A DNA stretch of 35,338 bases from NCBI GenBank assembly GCA_011391495.1, contig JAABQK010000026.1:1-35338 (forward strand). Reading direction: 5' to 3'. A program made the position numbers and the translations under genes. The notes beneath the pieces were generated by a model, which saw only the letters and a list, made by a program, of their open reading frames with translations, was not told the DNA's origin and did not search any database. The number at the start of each line of letters is the position of its first letter. Positions within the stretch are counted from its first letter, which is position 1. This document shows positions 1 through 7,205 of the stretch, in pieces. The DNA is from Hydrogenophaga sp. (GTDB lineage: Bacteria > Pseudomonadota > Gammaproteobacteria > Burkholderiales > Burkholderiaceae_C).

Positions 1-114
1 GTTGCGGCGGAATGCATCCCGCATTTCCAGCAGTGCGGCATCTCCCTGGCCCTGGGCCCATGCAGCACCCGACACCGAGAGCGCAGCCATAATGGACACG
101 AGTCCCCGCTTCAT
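1..114 (-). CDS. Probable lytic murein transglycosylase, 5' end only
   Basis: The first 38 codons of a minus-strand gene that runs off the left edge. The peptide starts MKRGLVSIMAALSVSG, with a Lys-Arg n-region and hydrophobic core, and then an Ala-X-Ala-type cleavage site (AAWAQ), so the product is probably exported. The mature start (GDAALLEMRDAFRRN) resembles the beginning of Slt-type soluble lytic transglycosylases of Comamonadaceae, which cleave peptidoglycan in the periplasm. In that group such a gene often diverges from the 5-formyltetrahydrofolate cyclo-ligase gene, as here (39 bases between the two starts). A GGGAAGA ribosome site lies just before the ATG. The signal peptide is visible; the enzyme name rests on N-terminal similarity and context, since the catalytic domain is outside the window. 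Confidence 0.6.
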   Translation of the reverse strand, partial: MKRGLVSIMAALSVSGAAWAQGQGDAALLEMRDAFRRN

Positions 115-153
115 TCTTCCCTGTTGCACGCTTACCAGTTTCATAGATTGATT

Positions 154-810
154 ATGGACAACAAAGACGGCCAGAGTTCCCCATCCGCCCGGCCAAATCA
201 GGCCAATGGATCAACGGCGGTGGCGCAGAAGGCCGCCTGGCGCAAGCTGCTGATCGACAAGCGCCAGAATCTGGCCGACCGGGCCTGGCGCAACGACCTG
301 CTGCAGAGGGTGATGCGTGTCTGGCTGATCGAACGGCCCGACGCCGTCATTGGCGCCTACTGGCCGATCAAGGGCGAGTTCGATCCCCTGCCGGCGCTGT
401 TCCGCTGGCAGGAAGCCGGACTGGAAGAAGACGCCCAGGGTGCGCAGAAACACCGCCGCATCGGTCTGCCGGTGGTCAACAAGGTGGACAAGACACTCAC
501 CTTCTACACCTGGTACCCCGGTTGTCCGATGGAGGAAGATGCCTACGGCATTCCCAAGCCGAAAGACACCGAGATCGTCGTGCCCACGCTGATCTTCGTG
601 CCCTGCGTGGGCTTTGGCCCGGGTGGCTTCCGGCTGGGCTACGGCGGTGGCTTCTACGACCGCACGCTGGCCAGCCTGCAACCGAAACCTTTCACGGTCG
701 GCCTGGGCTACGACTTTGCCTTCCTGCCCGGCCTGCAGCCCGAGACCCACGACGTGCCGCTCGACGCCATCCTGGCCGACACCGGCGTGATGTGGCCCGA
801 GCACCGGTGA
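154..810 (+). CDS. 5-formyltetrahydrofolate cyclo-ligase
   Basis: ATP-dependent conversion of 5-formyl-THF to 5,10-methenyl-THF in the cytoplasm, recycling a dead-end folate. The 218-residue product has the family features: an N-terminal basic helix (residues 26-50, AAWRKLLIDKRQ), the GAYWPIKGEFD segment near 67-77 and the signature GFRLGYGGGFYDR at 158-170, which forms the nucleotide and phosphate site. I chose the ATG at 154; an in-frame TTG at 124 would add ten residues without support. The first 25 residues are polar and probably disordered, so the folded start may be later. The next gene starts 4 bases after the stop, so the two are probably co-transcribed. The usual symbol is fau or ygfA. 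Confidence 0.93.
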   Translation: MDNKDGQSSPSARPNQANGSTAVAQKAAWRKLLIDKRQNLADRAWRNDLLQRVMRVWLIERPDAVIGAYWPIKGEFDPLPALFRWQEAGLEEDAQGAQKHRRIGLPVVNKVDKTLTFYTWYPGCPMEEDAYGIPKPKDTEIVVPTLIFVPCVGFGPGGFRLGYGGGFYDRTLASLQPKPFTVGLGYDFAFLPGLQPETHDVPLDAILADTGVMWPEHR

Positions 811-814
811 GGCC

Positions 815-1987
815 GTGAACGCTCCGCAGCCTGCGCTGTCGCACCAGTGGGTGCACATCCGGTACCAGGAAAGCAGCGCCTTCACCGAAACCTATGGCTT
901 CTCCGGCAGCCAGGGCGTGGTCAACCTGGAGGGCCTGCTCATCAGCCCACCCGCGGCCTCGCGCGATGTGGTGTTCCTCATGATGCATCCCAGCTCCACG
1001 CTGCAGCTGCTGCCCCTCCCGCCGGCGCTTGCCGCTGCGGGCTACCCGGTGTTGTGCATGGGCAGCCGCTATGCGAAAAACGACACCGCGCTCATCATGG
1101 AAAAGGTGGTGCTGGACGTCGGTGCCTGCGTGCGGCATGCGCGCGAGGCGCTGGGCTTTTCCCGTGTCGTGCTCATGGGCTGGTCGGGTGGCGGCTCGCT
1201 GGCCCTGTTCTACCAGTCGCAGGCCGAGCGCCCCAGCATCCAGCGCACACCGGCCGGTGATGTGGCGGACCTGGGTGCTGCACGGCTGCTGCCGGCCGAT
1301 GCGGTGGTGCTCGAAGCCGCGCACCGCTCGCGGGCGCACTGCCTGCGCGACTGGATCGACCCGTCGGTGCTGGACGAGGACAACCCGGACCGGCGCAATC
1401 CCGAGTTCGATCTCTATGCGCCCGGGCTGCCGGTGCGACCGCCGTACCCGGCAGACTGGCTGGCGGCCTACCGCGCGGCCCAGCTGGCGCGCGTGCGCCG
1501 CATCACCGCGCGGGTGCAGGACACGCTGGACACCCTCAGGCGCCGTGGCGGGGCCGAGCTGGAGCGCGGCTTCGTCACACACCGCACGCTGGCCGATCCG
1601 CGCTTTCTGGATGGCTCCATCGACCCCAATGGCCGCGTGATCGGCCGTTGTTACCTCGGTGTGCCCGAGACGGTGAACAGCGGACCCGTGGGCATGGCCC
1701 GCTTTTCCACGCTGCGCTCCTGGCTCTCGCAATGGTCCATCGACGATTCGCGCGCCAACGGGGAGGCCTGTGCGCGCGGCATCAGCGTGCCGCTGCTCGC
1801 GATCGAGCACGGTGCCGACGACGCCGTGCCTCAGCCCGACATCGGCCTCATGTTCAACGCCTGCGCCAGCACCGACAAGGCCATGCAGGTGGTGGCTGGC
1901 GCCAACCATTATTTCCAGGGCCAGCCCGGGCCGCTGCAGCAGTCGGTGGCGCTGATCACCGCCTGGATGCGCCAGCGCGGCTTCTAG
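815..1987 (+). CDS. Alpha/beta-fold hydrolase
   Basis: 390-residue serine hydrolase of unknown substrate. The nucleophile elbow is GWSGGGS with Ser124. The likely acid is Asp335 or Asp336 (EHGADDAVP) and the catalytic His is His365 (GANHYF). The spacing fits a canonical triad with a long cap insertion between about residues 130 and 290, which contains an Arg-rich helical stretch. There is no signal peptide, so it is probably cytoplasmic. The GTG start at 815 lies 4 bases after the cyclo-ligase stop, which suggests translational coupling. The gene faces the transporter gene, with 60 bases between stops. The fold and triad can be seen; no substrate can be assigned. Confidence 0.85.
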   Translation: MNAPQPALSHQWVHIRYQESSAFTETYGFSGSQGVVNLEGLLISPPAASRDVVFLMMHPSSTLQLLPLPPALAAAGYPVLCMGSRYAKNDTALIMEKVVLDVGACVRHAREALGFSRVVLMGWSGGGSLALFYQSQAERPSIQRTPAGDVADLGAARLLPADAVVLEAAHRSRAHCLRDWIDPSVLDEDNPDRRNPEFDLYAPGLPVRPPYPADWLAAYRAAQLARVRRITARVQDTLDTLRRRGGAELERGFVTHRTLADPRFLDGSIDPNGRVIGRCYLGVPETVNSGPVGMARFSTLRSWLSQWSIDDSRANGEACARGISVPLLAIEHGADDAVPQPDIGLMFNACASTDKAMQVVAGANHYFQGQPGPLQQSVALITAWMRQRGF

Positions 1988-2047
1988 ACCGCACGCAGCT
2001 TCAGCGCCGTGCCGGGCGCGTGCTGGCCACGCACCGCTGGCCTGGTT

Positions 2048-2962
2048 TCAGGGATGCTCCGCCGTCGCGTGCACTTCGGTGATGCGCTTCTCGCGCCGCA
2101 CCAGGTAGAGCCCGCTGCCGATGATGATGGCGGCGCCCAGCCAGGTGTGGGCGGCGGGCAGGCTCTGCCAGACCAGCCAGTCCAGTCCCACCCCCCAGGC
2201 GAGTGCGCTGTATTCGAACGGCGCCACCGCAGACGCCTGCCCGTGGCGGAAGGCTTCGGTGATGGCGAGCTGGCCGCCAAAGCCGGTGATCGCCAGCGCC
2301 AGCAGCAGCGGGGCATCGGCCGTCTGGATCGCCACCCAGTTCGGTAGGGCCAGGGCGCCAGCGCCCAGCGCCATCATCACCATCATCCACAGCACCATGC
2401 TCTCGCTGCTGTCGCTGCGGCTGACCAGCCGGCCCGCCACGGCTGCCACGGCGTAGCACAGTGCCGAGGCCAGCACCGCCAGACCGGCCAGCGTCACCAG
2501 GCCGGTCTGCAGATCCTCGCCGCTGGGGCGCAGGGCAATCAGGACGCCGACGAATCCGATCGCGACGGCCCACCAGTGCGCGGTCGGCACACGCTCCTTG
2601 AGCACCGGTACCGACAGCATCGTGATCAGCAGCGGTGCGATGAAGAACAGGGTGTAGGTGGCCGACAGCGGCAGTTCGCGCACACCCATCGTGAACAGCA
2701 CCAGCATGGTGATGCCGAGCGCGCCGCGCAGCAGGTGCAGTGGCCAGCGGATGCGCCACACCGTGTGCCAGGTGCCGCGCCAGGTGATGTAGAGCAGCAC
2801 CAGCGGCAGGGCGGTGAGGCCCCGCAGCGCGGCAATCTGCAGCAGCGGGTAGCGCGCCGAGAGGGCCTTGAGCACGGCGTCCATGAGCGCAAAGAAGCCC
2901 ACCGCCACGAGCATGGCGACGATGCTGCGCAGGTTGCCTTGGGCGAGCCGGGAATGGGGCAT
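2048..2962 (-). CDS. EamA/DMT-family inner-membrane transporter
   Basis: About 304 residues with ten hydrophobic segments arranged as two EamA repeats, the drug/metabolite transporter pattern. The first repeat opens with NLRSIVAMLVAVGFFALMD. The second includes the pattern ITEAFRHGQASAVAPFEY, typical of the conserved Pro-containing helix of EamA proteins. It most likely exports a small metabolite or amino acid; the substrate is unknown. The chosen start is ATG at 2962 (MPHSRLAQGN); an upstream extension to 3037 adds a Pro-rich tail that does not look like a transporter start. It lies 81 bases downstream of a LysR gene on the same strand, which may control it. Confidence 0.88.
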   Translation of the reverse strand: MPHSRLAQGNLRSIVAMLVAVGFFALMDAVLKALSARYPLLQIAALRGLTALPLVLLYITWRGTWHTVWRIRWPLHLLRGALGITMLVLFTMGVRELPLSATYTLFFIAPLLITMLSVPVLKERVPTAHWWAVAIGFVGVLIALRPSGEDLQTGLVTLAGLAVLASALCYAVAAVAGRLVSRSDSSESMVLWMMVMMALGAGALALPNWVAIQTADAPLLLALAITGFGGQLAITEAFRHGQASAVAPFEYSALAWGVGLDWLVWQSLPAAHTWLGAAIIIGSGLYLVRREKRITEVHATAEHP

Positions 2963-3043
2963 GGGCAGTAGGGGGCTGGGGAAAGATGCAGGCGAGCCGG
3001 GCAGTGTGCACCAGCGCGCCGCTTGCGCTGGCGCCACCGCGCA

Positions 3044-4090
3044 TCAATCCAGGTGGTCCACCGTGTCCGGATCGGGCACGTCGCCAATCGCCTCGCGGGT
3101 GGCGGCGGCCTGTTGCAGCAGCCAGTCGCAGAAGGCCTTCACCTCCGGGCGCATGGCGCTGCGCGGCGCCACCACCAGCCAGTACACCAGCGGCGAGTCC
3201 AGCCGCATCTGCGGCAGCGGCTCCACCAGGGCACCACTGGCCAGGCTCTCGGCCACCAGAGGCAGCCGCGCCAGCGCCACGCCCTGGCCGGTGAGCGCGG
3301 CCTGCACGATCTGGTGCGCGTAGTTGAAGTACAGCCAGCGTTGCGGCGTGAGCTTGGCTTTGGCGGCCTTGGCCTGCTCGGCGCCGGTCTTGCCCTTTCG
3401 GGCCCCGGCCGGTGCTGTGGGCTGGGCAAAACTGTCCATCCAGCGCTGCCAGGTCAGCCACTCCAGGTGGCGCGTGCGGTGCGCATCGCCCGCCTCGATC
3501 AGAGTGATGTTCGCCAGGTCGTCCACCTTGGCCAGCCGGTGTTCCTTGAGCAGCCAGGGGCTCGCCACCGGTGTGAGCTGCTCGCCAAAGAGGCGGATCG
3601 CGCCCGCCGGCATGGCGGACGGCACCGCGTAACGCAGCGCGAGGTCCACGTCGGCCGTGGCCAGGTCCACCGCCGCGTCGGACGCGTCGATGCGGATATC
3701 GATGTCCGGGTGCTCGCGCTGAAACGCTTCAAGCCGTGGTATCAGCCACATCGAGGCGAACGAAGCCCAGGTGGTGATGGCCACGCTCCTGCGTCCGGCG
3801 CTCTGGCGAATCTGCCGCACCGCCGCATCAATGCGTTCCAGCGCTGCACCCGCCGCCCGCAGCAGCTGCGCGCCCGCGCTGGTGAGCTCCACCGCGCGCG
3901 TGTGGCGCAGGAAGAGGGCGGTGCCCACCTCGTCTTCCAGCGCCTGGATCTGCCGGCTCACCGCGCTCTGTGTGAGGGATAGTTCCTCGGCGGCGGCGCG
4001 GAAGTTGAGGTGCCGCGCCACCGCCTCGAAGGCGCGCAGGTGGCCGGCCGGGATCGGGCGGGTGCGGGGGTGGCGGGCGCTCAGCTGCAT
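3044..4090 (-). CDS. LysR-family transcriptional regulator (GcvA-like)
   Basis: 348 residues. The N-terminal winged helix-turn-helix (about 16-75) has LNFRAAAEELSLTQSAVSRQ and LFLRHTRAVELTSAG, close to the GcvA branch of LysR regulators. The effector-binding domain follows from about residue 100 (SVAITTWASFASMWLIPRL). There is an unusual Lys/Ala/Gly-rich insertion at 224-248 inside that domain, which most relatives lack. The gene diverges from the DUF2917 gene, and the gap holds a perfect ATTGAT-N11-ATCAAT operator 17 bases before this start, so autoregulation and control of the divergent gene are likely. It may also control the transporter gene downstream. Confidence 0.92.
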   Translation of the reverse strand: MQLSARHPRTRPIPAGHLRAFEAVARHLNFRAAAEELSLTQSAVSRQIQALEDEVGTALFLRHTRAVELTSAGAQLLRAAGAALERIDAAVRQIRQSAGRRSVAITTWASFASMWLIPRLEAFQREHPDIDIRIDASDAAVDLATADVDLALRYAVPSAMPAGAIRLFGEQLTPVASPWLLKEHRLAKVDDLANITLIEAGDAHRTRHLEWLTWQRWMDSFAQPTAPAGARKGKTGAEQAKAAKAKLTPQRWLYFNYAHQIVQAALTGQGVALARLPLVAESLASGALVEPLPQMRLDSPLVYWLVVAPRSAMRPEVKAFCDWLLQQAAATREAIGDVPDPDTVDHLD

Positions 4091-4106
4091 GTGGGGCTTC
4101 CGGTGG

Positions 4107-4129
4107 ATTGATGCGCTTGTGGAATCAAT
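4107..4129. promoter_or_regulatory. Candidate LysR operator, T-N11-A box
   Basis: ATTGAT at 4107-4112 and ATCAAT at 4124-4129 are exact reverse complements separated by 11 bases, the classical LysR-type T-N11-A geometry. The site lies between the divergent LysR and DUF2917 genes, the usual place for a LysR regulatory binding site. Confidence 0.6.
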
Positions 4130-4207
4130 AGCTTAGTGCCATTTCATTGGACGGGTGGACACGGCCGCGGGAAGATGTCCTCCGTGTTGCTGTCATTGGA
4201 GAACCGT

Positions 4208-4687
4208 ATGTCACACCCCGCTGCTGCCCTGTCTGCCCGCTGCAACCCCGTCGGTGCCTGGCGCTTGCACCCCGGCCAGGCCATGAGCCTGAGCCCGAAG
4301 AAGACCGCCGTGCTGCGCATTTTCTGCGGACGGGTGTGGGTGACCCAGGGCCAGCCCGCCGGGGCCACGCCAGACAGCGCGGGCGACCGCTTCCTCGGTC
4401 CCGGCGATGTGCTGGCCGTGCCGGCCGGTGTCCGGCTGGTGATGGAACCGATCGCGGCGCGTGGCGACACCGGGCCGGTGCATTTCGACTGGTCCGATGC
4501 AGCGACTCCGGCGGCGCCCGGCCGCTTCGCGCGGGAGGTGGCCGCACCCGCGCGGGAGCTGGGTGTCGCACTCGGTCGATCGGCTTGGGCGCTGTCGCGG
4601 GTGCTGCGCGGCTTGCTGGGCTACAGCGAGTTTCTGGTGGCCGGGCGCGGGCGGGTGCTCTCGCCGCTGGAATCACTTCGTTCTTGA
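4208..4687 (+). CDS. DUF2917 domain protein
   Basis: 159 residues. The family pattern is seen at about 20-100: WRLHPGQAMSL, then ILRIFCGRVWVTQ-like strands and FLGPGDVLAVPAGVRLVME, consistent with a small cupin-like beta domain. The C-terminal third is Ala/Arg-rich and helical. Function is unknown. DUF2917 genes in Burkholderiales commonly sit divergent to a LysR gene, as here. I chose the ATG at 4208 because GGAG lies 6 bases upstream; an in-frame ATG at 4136 has no ribosome site and would bring the start close to the operator. The 3' end overlaps the convergent TfoX-like gene by 15 bases. Confidence 0.8.
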   Translation: MSHPAAALSARCNPVGAWRLHPGQAMSLSPKKTAVLRIFCGRVWVTQGQPAGATPDSAGDRFLGPGDVLAVPAGVRLVMEPIAARGDTGPVHFDWSDAATPAAPGRFAREVAAPARELGVALGRSAWALSRVLRGLLGYSEFLVAGRGRVLSPLESLRS

Positions 4688-5050
4688 GGCCGGCTTGCGG
4701 CTCGGCGCCGGTTTGCGCGCCGCCACCGCCGCTTCCAGCGCCAGCCGCGCCCACGGCGCCATCAGCGCAGGCGATTCCAGTGCCTCGTCGGGTGGCGTGT
4801 GGTAGTGCAGGGACATGGTCTTGCCACGCGCTTCGTACTGGAACGGCCGCGCACCCGCGGCCAGCCACCGGGGTTCAGTCTCGGTATTGGTCTTCAGGAA
4901 CAAAGTGTCCCAGGCAATGATCGCCACGTTCATGCCATCCACCGACAGCCCGTAACCGCCGAACATGCGCACCGCCTTGCACGGCCCCAGGCAGGACAGC
5001 AGCTCGCAGGCGTGCAGCACGAAGGGATCGGTGACGGGTTTGGTGGCCAT
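4673..5050 (-). CDS. TfoX N-terminal domain protein
   Basis: 125 residues matching the stand-alone TfoX/Sxy N-terminal domain: VRMFGGYGLSVDGMNVAII near 27-45, then DTLFLKTN and FQYEARGKTMSLHYHTPPDEAL. In E. coli and Haemophilus full-length Sxy/TfoX is a competence regulator acting with CRP. Single-domain versions like this are widespread and their role is not known. The C-terminus is Lys/Arg/Pro-rich (RKPAPSRKPASRTK) and may bind nucleic acid. The gene overlaps the convergent DUF2917 gene by 15 bases. No competence gene is nearby, so I make no functional claim beyond the family. Confidence 0.82.
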   Translation of the reverse strand: MATKPVTDPFVLHACELLSCLGPCKAVRMFGGYGLSVDGMNVAIIAWDTLFLKTNTETEPRWLAAGARPFQYEARGKTMSLHYHTPPDEALESPALMAPWARLALEAAVAARKPAPSRKPASRTK

Positions 5051-5122
5051 GCCGCCATCGTAGTGAGCAGCGCGCAGCGCAACAAGCCGTCGGCGCGAAG
5101 TACCTGGATCCCAGAACGCCGC

Positions 5123-5202
5123 GGAACTGGCTCCGCCAGGCCGCAGGCGTTGCCCTTTGAGGGGCGGAGCGGCTACGCGCAGCGAGCAAGCGACGGGGGT
5201 GG
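5123..5202. repeat. Intergenic REP-like GC-rich element
   Basis: A GC-rich stretch in the gap before the TetR gene reads ggaactggctccgccaggcc, then a ccctttgaggggcggagc core, a short agcg/gcga section and a terminal gacgggggtgg. This layout resembles the dispersed intergenic repeats with cccttgaggggg cores that I know from Comamonadaceae genomes. Only one copy lies in this window, so repetition cannot be shown here. Confidence 0.4.
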
Positions 5203-5215
5203 ATCACATCAGGTG

Positions 5216-5230
5216 GACAATCCACGCATG
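5216..5230 (+). promoter_or_regulatory. -10-like hexamer 6 nt before the TetR start
   Basis: GACAAT at 5216-5221 is followed by 6 bases and then the ATG at 5228. No Shine-Dalgarno sequence is visible. The transcript would begin at or next to the ATG, giving a leaderless mRNA. Confidence 0.4.
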
Positions 5231-5827
5231 GCCCGCCCCAAATCCGCCTCGCACGACCTCAAGCGCGAGCAAATCCTCGACGTTGCCGCGATGTGCTTCG
5301 CGCAGCAAAGCTTCCCTGCCGCGAGCATGAACCACATCGCCGCCGCCTGCGGCACCAGCAAGGCGCGGCTCTACCACTATTACGAGAGCAAGGAAGCCAT
5401 CCTGTTCGACCTGCTGGACCGCTACACCCAGCGCCTGCTCGCGCTCATTGGCGAGTCGGAAGCACGCGCCCAGCGCAAGAACCTGAGCGAGCGCGACGCG
5501 CTGAACGAGCTGGTGCACGCCTTTCTGGCCGAATACGAGAGCTCGGCCACGCGCCATGTGGCGCTGGTGTCCGACACCAAGTTCCTCGGCGAGACGCAGC
5601 GCGAACTCATCCTGAACCGCCAGCGGGACGTGGTCGCCGCCTTCACCCGCTTCCTCAAGCGCGCCTACCCCGAGCGCGTGACGCCGGCCAACCAGACCGC
5701 GCTGACCATGATGCTGTTCGGCATGATCAACTGGACCTTCACCTGGCTGCGCCCCGGCGGCGCCATGAGCTACGAAGCCTTTGCCGACGAGGTGGTGGCC
5801 GTCCTGGAGCGCGGTCTCTCGGGCTGA
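5228..5827 (+). CDS. TetR/AcrR-family transcriptional regulator
   Basis: 199 residues. The N-terminal helix-turn-helix is at about 14-60: ILDVAAMCFAQQSF, then MNHIAAACGTSKARLYHYYESKEAILFDLL, the standard TetR recognition helix with the Tyr-Tyr pattern. The C-terminal ligand domain (65-199) is all-helical, with a hydrophobic MMLFGMINWTFTWLRPGG segment typical of regulators of fatty- or aromatic-acid catabolism. The start at 5228 is fixed by the homology and by the -10-like hexamer just before it. The gene lies 110 bases upstream of the metallo-beta-lactamase-fold gene on the same strand, its most likely target. The ligand is unknown. Confidence 0.9.
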   Translation: MARPKSASHDLKREQILDVAAMCFAQQSFPAASMNHIAAACGTSKARLYHYYESKEAILFDLLDRYTQRLLALIGESEARAQRKNLSERDALNELVHAFLAEYESSATRHVALVSDTKFLGETQRELILNRQRDVVAAFTRFLKRAYPERVTPANQTALTMMLFGMINWTFTWLRPGGAMSYEAFADEVVAVLERGLSG

Positions 5828-5865
5828 GCCCCGTCGATCCGCAGGGACAATGATTTACTGATGCG

Positions 5866-5889
5866 TAACCTGTTTCGTTTAGTTAAAAT
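5866..5889 (+). promoter_or_regulatory. Candidate promoter/operator before the MBL-fold gene
   Basis: The gap between the TetR and MBL-fold genes contains an AT-rich patch. TAAAAT at 5884-5889 could be a -10 element. TAAC at 5866-5869 and GTTA at 5882-5885 form a short inverted repeat that could be a TetR operator. The -35 match is poor, so this is tentative. Confidence 0.25.
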
Positions 5890-5937
5890 TCGACTGATTG
5901 CCGATTCACGCAGCCGCACTCGACAGGAGACCACACC

Positions 5938-6918
5938 ATGAGCAAAGCCTTCGCCTCCCAGGCCGACCTGGAAGACAAAAAAATCACCTTTGAACAGCTC
6001 AGCCCGCACTGCTGGGCCTACACCGCCGAGGGCGACCCGAACTCGGGCGTCATCATTGGCGACAAATACATCATGGTCAGCGACGCCACCGCCACCCCGG
6101 CCATGGCGCGCGACCTGATCAAGCAGATCCGCACCGTCAGCGACAAGCCGATCAAGTACGTGCTGCTCACCCACTACCACGCGGTGCGTGTGCTGGGCGC
6201 CAGCGCCTATGTCGCCGAAGGCGCCACCGAAGTCATCGCCAGCCGCGGCACCTACGAGCTCATCGTCGAGCGCGGCGCGCAGGACATGCAGAGCGAGATG
6301 GAGCGCTTCCCGCGCCTGTTCCGCGGCGCCGACTCCGTGCCGGGCCTGACCTGGCCGACCCTGGTCATCGGCGACGGCAAACCCGGCCGCCAGGGCAGCC
6401 TGGAAGTGGATCTGGGCGGCGTGAAGGTGCAGATCTGGCACCCGGGTGCCGGCCACACGCGCGGCGACACCATCGCCTGGGTGGAGGAAGAGAAAGTGCT
6501 GTTCAGCGGCGACCTGGTGGAATACGAAGCCGGCGTCTACACCGGCGATGCCCAGCTCGAAGAATGGCCCGCCACCCTCGAAGCACTGCGTGCCCTGAAC
6601 GCCGAGTACATCGTGCCCGGCCGCGGCGAAGCCATGAAGGGCAACGCCGATGTGAACAAGGCGCTGGACTACACGAAGCGCTGGGTCACGACCCTGTTCC
6701 AGGCCGGCAAGGAGGCCGCTGCCGCCGGCATGGACCTGAAAGCCGCGATGGCACACGCGCGCAAGAGCATGGACCCGGTGTTCGGCCACGTGTTCATCTA
6801 CGAACACTGCCTGCCATTCGACGTCAGCCGTGCTTACGACGAAGCCAAGGGCATCAAGAACCCGCGCATCTGGACCGCCGAGCGCGACAAGGAAATGTGG
6901 AGCGCCCTTCAATCCTGA
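5938..6918 (+). CDS. Metallo-beta-lactamase-fold protein with degenerate metal site
   Basis: 326 residues with the MBL-fold layout: GVIIGDKYIMVSDATATP, YVLLTHYHAVRVLGASAY, IWHPGAGHTRGDTIAW, VLFSGDLVEY and YIVPGRGEA. The HxHxDH motif of zinc MBL enzymes is reduced to H79-Y-H81-A-V83-R84, so the Asp and third His are gone. H173 and D192 are kept, but the late PGH histidine is Arg229. Active zinc hydrolysis is therefore doubtful, although one metal could still bind at H79, H81, H173 and D192. There is no signal peptide. CAGGAG lies 7 bases before the ATG. It follows the TetR gene and ends before a terminator at 6973. The function is unknown; similarity suggests a conserved Burkholderiales subfamily. 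Confidence 0.85.
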   Translation: MSKAFASQADLEDKKITFEQLSPHCWAYTAEGDPNSGVIIGDKYIMVSDATATPAMARDLIKQIRTVSDKPIKYVLLTHYHAVRVLGASAYVAEGATEVIASRGTYELIVERGAQDMQSEMERFPRLFRGADSVPGLTWPTLVIGDGKPGRQGSLEVDLGGVKVQIWHPGAGHTRGDTIAWVEEEKVLFSGDLVEYEAGVYTGDAQLEEWPATLEALRALNAEYIVPGRGEAMKGNADVNKALDYTKRWVTTLFQAGKEAAAAGMDLKAAMAHARKSMDPVFGHVFIYEHCLPFDVSRAYDEAKGIKNPRIWTAERDKEMWSALQS

Positions 6919-6972
6919 GCGGATCAGGAGCCCTGTCCAGCAGGCTTGAGCGCCTGCGCTCAGCCCGCCAGC

Positions 6973-6994
6973 AAGCCGCCTTCGGGCGGCTTTT
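6973..6994 (+). terminator. Intrinsic terminator after the MBL-fold gene
   Basis: AAGCCGCC at 6973-6980, a TTCG tetraloop, then GGCGGCTT at 6985-6992 running into TTTT: an 8-bp stem with a short T run, 55 bases after the stop. Confidence 0.8.
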
Positions 6995-7019
6995 CGCTGG
7001 GCCGCTGTCGCCAGCCCCC

Positions 7020-7028
7020 TGCTACCAT
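7020..7028 (+). promoter_or_regulatory. Extended -10 promoter element
   Basis: TGCTACCAT reads TGn plus TACCAT, an extended -10, just after the terminator and about 30 bases before the small ORF at 7059. It probably drives the small ORF, the DUF3047 gene and the permease gene. Confidence 0.4.
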
Positions 7029-7058
7029 CCCCCGCGACATCCCAAGCACCACCACACC

Positions 7059-7205
7059 ATGACGCCACCAACATGCATCGCGAAACCGGGTCTGGGGGCG
7101 ATGGCCGCCGCCCGGGGCCGGGTCGACCACGCGCCGCAGCTGGGTGGCGACGAGACCCTCGCGCGCCCGCTGGCGCTCAACCTGCAGCGCGTGAACGCCC
7201 CATGA
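7059..7205 (+). CDS. Small ORF overlapping the DUF3047 start, unrecognised
   Basis: A 48-codon ORF (MTPPTCIAKPGLGAMAAARG at the N-terminus) that ends in an ATGA overlap with the start of the DUF3047 gene. I do not recognise the product. There is no signal peptide or membrane segment. The downstream lipoprotein gene has only a weak ribosome site, so translation of this ORF could couple to it. It lies between an extended -10 and the lipoprotein gene, so it is transcribed if that promoter works. It has no Shine-Dalgarno of its own and may be only untranslated leader. Confidence 0.3.
   Translation: MTPPTCIAKPGLGAMAAARGRVDHAPQLGGDETLARPLALNLQRVNAP

Noticed and set aside
692..1909. 405-codon minus-strand ORF opposite the alpha/beta hydrolase
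   Set aside because: Antisense to a gene with a clear nucleophile elbow and catalytic His; no motif of its own.
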